Assembly (NCBI RefSeq): GCF_963576545.1
Contig: NC_083646.1
Location: 11,986,991 to 12,050,990 of the forward strand
DNA length: 64,000 bases
Direction of reading: 5' to 3'
Source: Limanda limanda
Taxonomy: Eukaryota; Chordata; Actinopteri; Pleuronectiformes; Pleuronectidae
Shown: positions 56,901-64,000 of the stretch, piece after piece
How the letters are laid out: the number at the start of each line of letters is the position of its first letter
How positions within the stretch are numbered: the stretch's first letter is position 1
Made by a program: the position numbers and the translations under genes
The notes under the pieces: model-generated
What the model was told of the DNA's origin: nothing
Database searches by the model: none
The model's input: only the letters and a program-made list of their open reading frames with translations

Positions 56901-57081
56901 CAGGAAGGGGACTTTCCCCTCGGTTCCCGTACTTCTGCTATTCTGCATCTGAGCTCACTGAAATGACTAATCACTGCCCTCTCTATCTTTCTGTTTCTGT
57001 CTGTCCATTCTCTCTCTTTCTCTCGCTCTCTCTCTCTCTTCTCTCTCTCGCTCTCTCTGCCTCAACCTTACTCCCTCTCAG
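53439..57081 (+). other. ash1l: ash1l intron 1
   Basis: About 3.6 kb. It contains a C10 and a G10-type homopolymer near 53641 and 53750, (GT)n at 53877-53910, the GGTTA-rich block at 54385-54860, and a strong CT-rich tract (57001-57080) before the acceptor ctctcag at 57081. No coding exon is seen. Confidence 0.7.
54257..54960. repeat. Degenerate GGTTAGG-type array flanked by related segments
   Basis: Between 54385 and 54860 motifs such as ggttagg, gttaagg, agggtaa and gttaggg recur irregularly. The block is flanked by acttgtcttccttatgggga (54316 onward) and acttgtcttcctcatgggga (54904 onward), which are near-identical direct copies. Confidence 0.7.
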
Positions 57082-57287
57082 TTGGAGCCGAAAAGAGAAG
57101 AGAGAGAGACCTTGGCTGGACGAGGACACCCAACTGCGCCTGCTTTTTTAGGACATCCTTTTGGAAATCTCTTGATCTAGACCTGCATTTAGCCCATTGA
57201 CCCTTGACCCCATCTACACCAACAAGTACATTTGAGTGTTATACTGGGCACCCCACTGCATCCTGCCTCTCCCCCCTGACTTCTCTG

Positions 57288-60200
57288 ATGGACCAGAGAG
57301 TGAAGGGGGGAACCCCTCCATCCACAAACTCCAATCTGGACCCTACCTCTGCTCCTGAGGACTCTGAACAGGACCGTGTGGCAGAGAAAAAGAGAGGAAG
57401 AGGTGATGGGGAGAATGGAGATGTGGGGAAAAAGGAGGAGGAGAAAAAGGGAGCAGGAAGGAAGCGAGAAGGGGACAAGGGGGCAGTGCTGGAGTTGCTC
57501 ATCGAGGGGCGCTGTGGAAGTGCAGGGCAGCAACAGCTCCAGATCTCTGGCAGAGAGACCAGCTGCCCTGAGGGGAATGTGCGACTCCGGATCGGGCTCC
57601 AGGCCAAACGCACCAAGAAGCCGCCCAAGATCTTGGAGAGCTACGTCTGCAAGCCCACCATCAGGACCTATCAGAGACAAAGCAGGGGGGGGCAGTCGAG
57701 GGTGGATGGTGAAGGGGGTGTGGGGCAACAGAGCAAAACCAGCTCTACCCCAGATGAGACAACCAGAGAGCAGCGCTCAAGCCTGGATGCTGTCCAGACC
57801 ACATCCAAACAAACTGCATCTGCTTCTTCACCACAACTGGCCTCATCATTATCCTCGTCGTCATCATCATCATCTTCGTCATCGCAGCCACCGTCATTAT
57901 CATCAACATTTGCTGCAGCTACCACCCCAGCCTCAGTCCCTGCCACTGCCAGCCAGGGGACAAAGTCTGCCAAACAGGTAAGCTAAGGACAAAGGCAATT
58001 TTCCTCACACACGCACACATTCCTTCATGTCAGCCTCCGATATCAAAAAAGTTATTAGTTATAATTAAGTTATAAATTTCAAGTAGGTAAAGTTGAAGGA
58101 GTTACAGGTAGTTTAGGCATTTAGATGTTATGGAACATATGTGCTTTGTTTAGTTTTTGGTAGATAACCATGGTGCAAATTGCCCTAACTATATGCTCAG
58201 TAATAATAAGGTCAAATGAGCTATTGTCTCAGTGCAGCACATTTAAATAAACACACCTATAAATAGGACAACAGCACAGCAACCACTTGGAGCTATTACA
58301 GACATTGGTCCATCAGTCCTTATGACAATCACCCGAGGGGAAGCTTATTGCTTTAGCTGCACAAACACCACTCAGACTGCAGCATACCAAAATTACAGGA
58401 CAAGTATGAAATGTCAAGCCTTCTCATCTGTATTAGTGGCAATTTATAGCTACCAATAGCACAGCTTTCTCTCTCTCTTTTCGTCTCTGCCAGGCTCTCT
58501 ATATCTGTCCCTCTCTTCTATTTTTACATCCCCTCTTTTCTCTACCTGCTCTCATTTATCTTTCACTCCCCCTTCTGTCCCTGTCCCACTCCCTTCCTCG
58601 CTGTTTCTCTGCCTTTGTATTTCTCCTTTCTGTGTCAGCCCCATTCCTGTTTCCATCACCTCACTCTCTCCTTCTCCACAGTTTGCCCTCTTTTCTCTGC
58701 CTGATTGAGTCATTTTGTTCTCACTCTCTTTTAATGGTCAGACAAAAACAAAAGTATTTCAGTTATTGTCTCTTCCCCATTGTCCTTCACTGTTGTCAAC
58801 AGCAAACTAATGGATGTCACAGCCTTTGCTGTCTATGACAGAGATTGCATGTTTGCATTCCCCAGGTTCCTACCAAACTGGCCAATAAGACAGAGGTGAA
58901 TTCAAATGGCTCATCTGAGAAAGTGAAGAAAGAGAAGCTTCCTACTGTCAATGGACAGCCTTTTCCTGCAGGACACAAACCCTGCTCACCCACAGCAGAC
59001 CAGACAGCTTCAACTTCTCCTTCCACCACATGCATCCAGACACCTTCTGCATCGGAGGCCAGAAATGAAGGAAACGGCACCAAGAAACATAATGGTCTGG
59101 TACAGACAGCGAGACAGAAGGGACTATCAAATGGGAAATGCTGCGCCGACGTTCTTGGCACTTCCTTGTCATCAAGAATTAAAGTTGGAAAACACAGCAG
59201 TTCTTCCTCTGTTTCTTCCATGGACTCTACGACAAGACCTCCAGTTTCCACAAGCTCCCATAAAGAACTTAGCCTTTCTAACAAGAGTAGGCCAGACTCT
59301 CCCTCAGTCACCTCGAAACCACAGTCCTCCCCCGCTGCGGAGCTCTCCTCTTCCAAAACCCAAGATCAGAATGTCTCTCTACAGACATCACTAGAGAAAA
59401 AGAGAGAGAAAGAGAAGAAATCAAGGAAAGACAAACGGAAAGACAAAAAATCCAAGCGCGATAGGTTGTTAGCTGAAAGAGCGAAGACTGAGAGCGGAAA
59501 GGAGGAGGGCAAGAAGAAGAAAAAGGAGAAAGGGAAAGAGGGAAAATCAAGGCATGGTAAAGAAAAAGTTGAAAGACTTAGGAGGGATGATATGTGGTCA
59601 GATGAACTAAAGACTGAAAGAGCAAGGGGTGAGAAAAAGAGGGATAAGCTCAGCCCAGAGAGACAAAGAGCAGAAGACAATAATCCAAAATGTGGTGTAA
59701 CAGTTGATAAAGTAGTGAATCCAAGCAGAGCAGAGGAGAAAGACAAGACAGATGACAGTTGTAAGTCAGTTAAACAAGCTGAGCCCGTAGCAACAACAGG
59801 TGACGCAAGTAAATCAAAAGAACAAGAAAGACATTCAGTAGTGCCTCCAAGCCACCCCTCTTCCTCGGCTCCTCCCTCTCTGCCCACCCCCTCTACCCGT
59901 GCCCCCATTTCTCCCCCTTCTTTCCCCCAAGAGCAAGACAGCCGACCACTCAAGAAACGGAAGGCTAGACGGCCCAGCTGGACCAAGCTGGTGCACCGAG
60001 CACAGAGGGCAGAAAGTTATGAAGCCGCCTCAGATTCCCAACATAATCCTTCACTAAATATCTCCCAGAACCCCAAGACATCCCTTCCTGCCAAGACTAT
60101 TTTCCAACCGACCGATGACTCCCATCCAACGTCTTTCTCCTTAAGCAGCAGCTCCTCCCCTCTCTCTTCTGCAACCAAACCTCCATCCCCAAAGCACCCA

Positions 60201-62979
60201 ATTTTAGATCCTAGCCCCCCTGCATCCAGATGCCCCATAACTCCTGCCCGAAAAAGAGGCCGCCCTAAATCCCATAGCTCTAGTTTAGATGAGCATCCCC
60301 CTAGACTTTCTGTGAAAGCTATCCCAGCAGAGGAGCCTCTTCTGGGGTGTAACGGAGTTCAGAAAGCCCCTCTACCGGAGCCAAGTCCAATACTGCAGTG
60401 TGCCGCTAAGTCTCAATCCAGCCCCAAGAAGCGTGGCCGTCCTCCCAAACGACCCCTCCCCGAGGAACACAATGGAGATGCACTGAATCCCACTGATGAT
60501 ACAGTCGGGAGTAAAGATTTTCATGCTGCTGATAAGGGGAACAGAAAGCTAAAAATCAGGAGGCTCATTAATGAGATGAAGAAAAGAAAGAAGAGGAGAC
60601 TTCACAAGGTGATGCTGTCTGGGTACGTTGGAAAGGAGGCAAGGGGAGTAGAGGCAGTAGATGGCGAGACCTCTCTGAGAACGTGTAAATCAATAGAGGC
60701 TACAACAGTACACACGTTCTCAGCCCTGTCCTCCTCCTTTGGGAGCAAGCTGGGCCCTCAGATCAATGTGAGCAAGAGAGGGACCATCTACATGGGCAAG
60801 AGACGAGGACGCAAGCCTAAAGTCCAGACAGCTACCCTGAATTCCAACTCCCAGAGCTCCACTCAGTCGAGTCTGTTTACCAATCCTCCTGAAACATCTC
60901 TCTTCTCGTCTAACCAGCCCCAGCCTCCTGCTTCTCACCCCTTTCCTTCCCCATCTCTTACCCACTCCAGTGGGGCCCAGAGTCCCTACAGTGAGGGCAG
61001 CCTGGCCGAACCAACGTCTTCCCTACTATTTTCTCACCCCTTCTCCCTCCCTTCCCCATCATCATCCTGTACCTCCCCGCGTCCTCTCTCCTCCTCTTCC
61101 CTCTCTCCCTTTGTAAAGAAGAGTTGTCCATGTCAGGGAAGGCTTCACTTCCCCTTTCACCAGTCTACATGTAAGCTCTCCTGTCCCATCCCGCCACTGC
61201 ATCACACACCTGGCTCCCCTGGCCACCTCAAAGACGCCACCCCCTCCCCCAGGAGTGAATCACACAGCGAAGAGACACTGCCTAGCGACAGCGGAATCGG
61301 AATGGATAACAACAGTGTTTCAGAGCGAGGGGAGGTGAGGGGAGCTCGAGGCATTCTCAGGTTGGGGTCAGGCATGATGCTTGGGGGTCAAAGACATCCC
61401 TCCTCTCTTGTGGACCGTCCTTCTCCTGTCTCCTCACCCCCCTCTCATATCCCCAGACACACAAACTCAATCAGCAACTCAAGTAATGTAGAGCGGCACA
61501 GAGACAGACACCGGCACAGGCGGAGAGACTACGACTGTTCCTCTTCCTGTACGTGCTTGTGCCCCTGCCCAGGACACAATAAGTGCAGTCATTCAGACTA
61601 TTACCCTTGCCTTGGGCACAATGCACTGAAGAGACAGAAAAATAAACACAAAAAGAAGCACCAGCAGCTGCACATGCAGGATCCAGAGTTTCTGGCCGAA
61701 CTCGAAGACCTGATCGGTCAATTCAGTGAGGTCCACATCGGGAAGCGAAGTTGGGTGAGGACAGGTCTGGGACAGGGCTTTGATGGGAGTGGGACTTCTG
61801 CAGGAGGACGGCGCCATCACCCCTCCTCCCATCCTCTCCGCTCCAACATCTTCAGGATCAATCTGAATGGTTTCTACTCTCCTCACCCTTCGTCTTACGC
61901 TTCTAATCCCTCCTTCTCCCCCCAGCCGTTCTACCCCTGCCAGCAGGTGCATTGCAACAGGAAGCCTGATCGCAGGCAGTGTGGCTGCCCCTCAAAGTTC
62001 CAGGAGACCATTGAAAACATGGGCTTTTACGGCGGCTATCCCCCGGCCACAACACTTTACCACCACCTCCCTAGCTCCTACCCGCTTCCCTCTCCTCACC
62101 AGTATGCCACCCATCAGCCCCACCATGCCCACTTCCTCCTCAACCCCGCCAGATTCCACAGGCGCAGGAGCAGGTTGCTGAGAGAAGGAGCATTAGGAGG
62201 AGAGGTTGAAGGGGATTTAGGAGGAGGAGGCAGTGGAGGAAGCCCACATCTCAGCTCAGGGTTCGCACCCAGCCTTTCGTGTGGCTGTGGGAGGAGTGAT
62301 CACAAACACAAACATAAACATCGTCACCGGCACTGCGAGCGAGACATGGATGATGAAGAGGAGTTACACGGGGCGGAGGAGGAAGACAGCATGGATCGAG
62401 AGGCCAGTTCCAAGTCCAGGTCTGGGTTCATTTTGGGGCAAGGAGACGTAGGAAGGAAAGGGACACGAGGAATGGGGAGCATGCTTTCCAAAGAATCCCC
62501 TTGGTCGTGTGAGAATGGAAATGATTCCTTCTCCTCTGCTGCTGCCGCCACATCATCATCGTCGTCTTCCTCAGCTGAGAGGTACAAACACATGTCTTTC
62601 ACCTCACTGGGGCTGGGTTCCTCTCACCTGTCTTCGTTCGGGGGAGGCTGGGGCGGCCTGGGTCAGAGCTGGATGAAATTCGGCAGCCTGGGAGGGCCAG
62701 GATTCGGAAACTCAAACCCCAGCTGGAGGGGCTTCACCGCGGAGCAACGCACAGGCAGGCTGATCGCATCAGACGGAGAGGACGACGATGGTGAGGACTT
62801 TGAAGAGTCACACCTGTACAGGACGCCCCCTTCCCCACCGCACACCAACCTGTTCACATCTGCTGCCATGGCAACAGGAGGCAGGGGCCCCAGGAGTGGA
62901 TTGGCCAGCAGGAATTCAGGAAGTGAAGAGAGGTCATGGAGGAGAGACGAGCCAGCTTGGAGGGAGAGGAGAGAATCAG
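57288..62979 (+). CDS. ash1l: Histone-lysine N-methyltransferase ASH1L, N-terminal part (3' partial)
   Basis: ASH1L is a Trithorax-group nuclear enzyme that methylates histone H3 lysine 36 and opposes Polycomb silencing. Two coding exons are visible: 57082-57977 (5' UTR, then ATG at 57288) and 58866-62979, together 1601 residues. The start MDQRVKGG parallels human MDPRNTAM, and an in-frame TGA at 57198 closes the frame upstream. Matching blocks to human, in order, are [122 protein letters not shown] and HTNLFTSA. Three AT-hook cores are present. The catalytic AWS-SET, bromodomain, PHD and BAH exons lie beyond 64000. Codons 407-462 form a Lys/Glu-rich stretch, and residues near 185-201 are mostly Ser. 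The exon ends at the donor tcag|gtgagg. Confidence 0.93.
57842..57888 (+). repeat. ash1l: Coding TCA/TCG/TCT serine microsatellite in ash1l
   Basis: A run of serine codons, mostly tca with tcg and tct, encodes a poly-Ser segment near residues 185-201 in the start-codon exon. Confidence 0.85.
57978..58865 (+). other. ash1l: ash1l intron 2
   Basis: About 890 bases, pyrimidine-rich between 58470 and 58700, with no exon or nameable repeat. The acceptor is cattccccag at 58865. Confidence 0.75.
60247..60821 (+). other. ash1l: ash1l AT-hook motifs
   Basis: Three G-R-P or G-R-K cores flanked by basic residues occur at about residues 692 (RKRGRPKSH, 60247-60273), 752 ([10 protein letters not shown], 60426-60455) and 875 (KRRGRKPKV, 60797-60823). 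All three have counterparts in human ASH1L, where they are predicted minor-groove DNA-binding motifs. Confidence 0.8.
61114..62345 (+). other. ash1l: ash1l cysteine clusters and His/Lys-rich run
   Basis: Four short Cys clusters appear: CPCQGR at 61117 with following [22 protein letters not shown] at about 61548-61593, QCGCPSK at about 61977, and SCGCGRSD at about 62277. The last runs into [15 protein letters not shown]. The His/basic run has a human counterpart; I do not recall the Cys clusters in human ASH1L. Zinc binding is speculation. Confidence 0.7.
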
Positions 62980-64000
62980 GTGAGGATGCATGAATGACTC
63001 AATCTATAAAACCTCAAAAAACCTCAAAATTTGGTTATTCTAGCAGTAGTGCTAAATTTGTTGCTTACACTTGGATGTAGAAGCACTGTTTCGAACTTCA
63101 GTAGATGGAGACTGTGATGAATGCTTCATCAGTGGCACAGTTGTATTCGCTGATTTTTTTTAACTCCAGAAAATATGAATATTCTGAAAACTGGCAGTCA
63201 TTTAGATGATGTGGGGGATCTGACATCAACTGTGCCTACCATTGAAATACAACAATAGCAACAAAATTGTGACAGCTAGTCGAGTAAATAAGTTTTATGC
63301 CAAGAGTCTTTTTACAGCGGCTCAGCATGACAGATTTTTATATTTGCACTGAAACGAGTGTGTGGCACCAGGAGTTTACCCGATATAGAGACAGCATGGC
63401 TTTTTCTCAGGTGTTGTGGACATCAAAGCCTTGGAGGCTGTCTGAGGAAATCAGACTTTTTATAGTCAATTTCAGACTCCTTCTGCTGTGCAGGGGACGT
63501 GCCTGACACAAATGCAACCACTCAGCAACTACTCTCTGCCGGAATTTTGATAAAGTGTTAGAGCAGGAGGGAGGAACATCTCGATGGGAATCTGCCAGAA
63601 AATCTTTGAAATCTTCCCCCGGTCTGCAGCAAACCGCACACTGTTGCAGCCCCGGGCTACCCAGTGAACACAGTCATTAGTTAACCACCAAATTGGCTAT
63701 TTAAAGACTGGCCTATCCCTCACTGCCGGCCAACAGCAGCCTATTTGACTTGGAAAAATCCAATAAGGCGCGATTGGTCAGTCTTGTCAGGGACTGTGGA
63801 AAATTGAAGGAAAAGATGAATGACCTCAGGAGTGATTGATGAAGGAAAAGCACGGGGGGGTCAGAGCTAGGGCAAAGAGAGCTTGTGAGGGAAGTGTGTT
63901 GTTTTTGTGGAATTCATGTGACATCAGTTCATCATCTAACCAAACACACATGTTTTCAAGTACAGCGTGCTAGCATGGGCACATTCACACACACTTTTTC
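62980..64000 (+). other. ash1l: ash1l intron 3, start only
   Basis: From the donor at 62980 to the window edge no further ASH1L exon is recognised. A short cacattcacacacac run closes the window. Confidence 0.65.

Noticed and set aside
57204..57287. Extension of the ash1l frame upstream to a TTG at 57204
   Set aside because: A nuclear gene would start at ATG. The ATG at 57288 gives MDQR, matching human MDPR, and a stop lies at 57198.
59366..59986. Long minus-strand frames opposite the ash1l large exon (also 58817-59356 and 57189-57728)
   Set aside because: These are Ser/Leu/Phe-rich shadows of the Lys/Ser-rich sense frame.

Overview
The window is nuclear DNA from a ray-finned fish, most likely a percomorph teleost. 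The evidence is spliced genes with GT-AG introns, very long (GT)n, (CA)n and (GATA)n microsatellites, decayed repeats of types common in teleosts, and six vertebrate genes that can be read exon by exon. I recognised the genes by matching the conceptual translations to remembered human proteins. No database search was run and the species cannot be named.

Layout, left to right. 1-5420: non-coding, repeat-rich sequence, either upstream of or inside intron 1 of itga10. 5421-25199 (+): itga10, the collagen-binding integrin alpha-10, with 29 coding exons; only the signal-peptide exon was not found. 25724-30099 (-): polr3c, RNA polymerase III subunit RPC3, 12 coding exons, tail-to-tail with itga10. 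31580-37269 (+): rnf115, a RING-H2 ubiquitin ligase, 9 exons, head-to-head with polr3c across a promoter of about 230 bp. 39069-44152 (-): gba1, lysosomal glucocerebrosidase, 11 coding exons, tail-to-tail with rnf115. 44967-51188 (-): dap3, mitochondrial ribosomal protein mS29, 12 coding exons. From 53.3 kb to the right edge (+): the 5' part of ash1l, a histone H3K36 methyltransferase. It shows a non-coding first exon, the start-codon exon and a 4.1-kb exon; the SET, bromo, PHD and BAH exons lie beyond the window.

The genes are not a pathway. They are a conserved neighbourhood: in human, ITGA10, POLR3C and RNF115 sit together at 1q21.1, and GBA1, DAP3 and ASH1L at 1q22. Here the two groups are directly adjacent. 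All five complete or nearly complete genes are open in every identified exon, splice in frame, and keep their key residues (integrin metal site, RING cysteines, both glucocerebrosidase glutamates, DAP3 P-loop). I see no pseudogene among them.

I found no new gene system. The best leads are: a roughly 130-bp duplicated segment shared by the 3' UTRs of rnf115 and gba1, which would make the two mRNAs partly complementary; cysteine clusters in the fish ASH1L N-terminal region, one replacing an AT-hook; MITF/TFE-type E-boxes and an overlapping upstream ORF at the gba1 5' end; and two diverged, oppositely oriented copies of a 0.5-kb terminal-inverted-repeat element.
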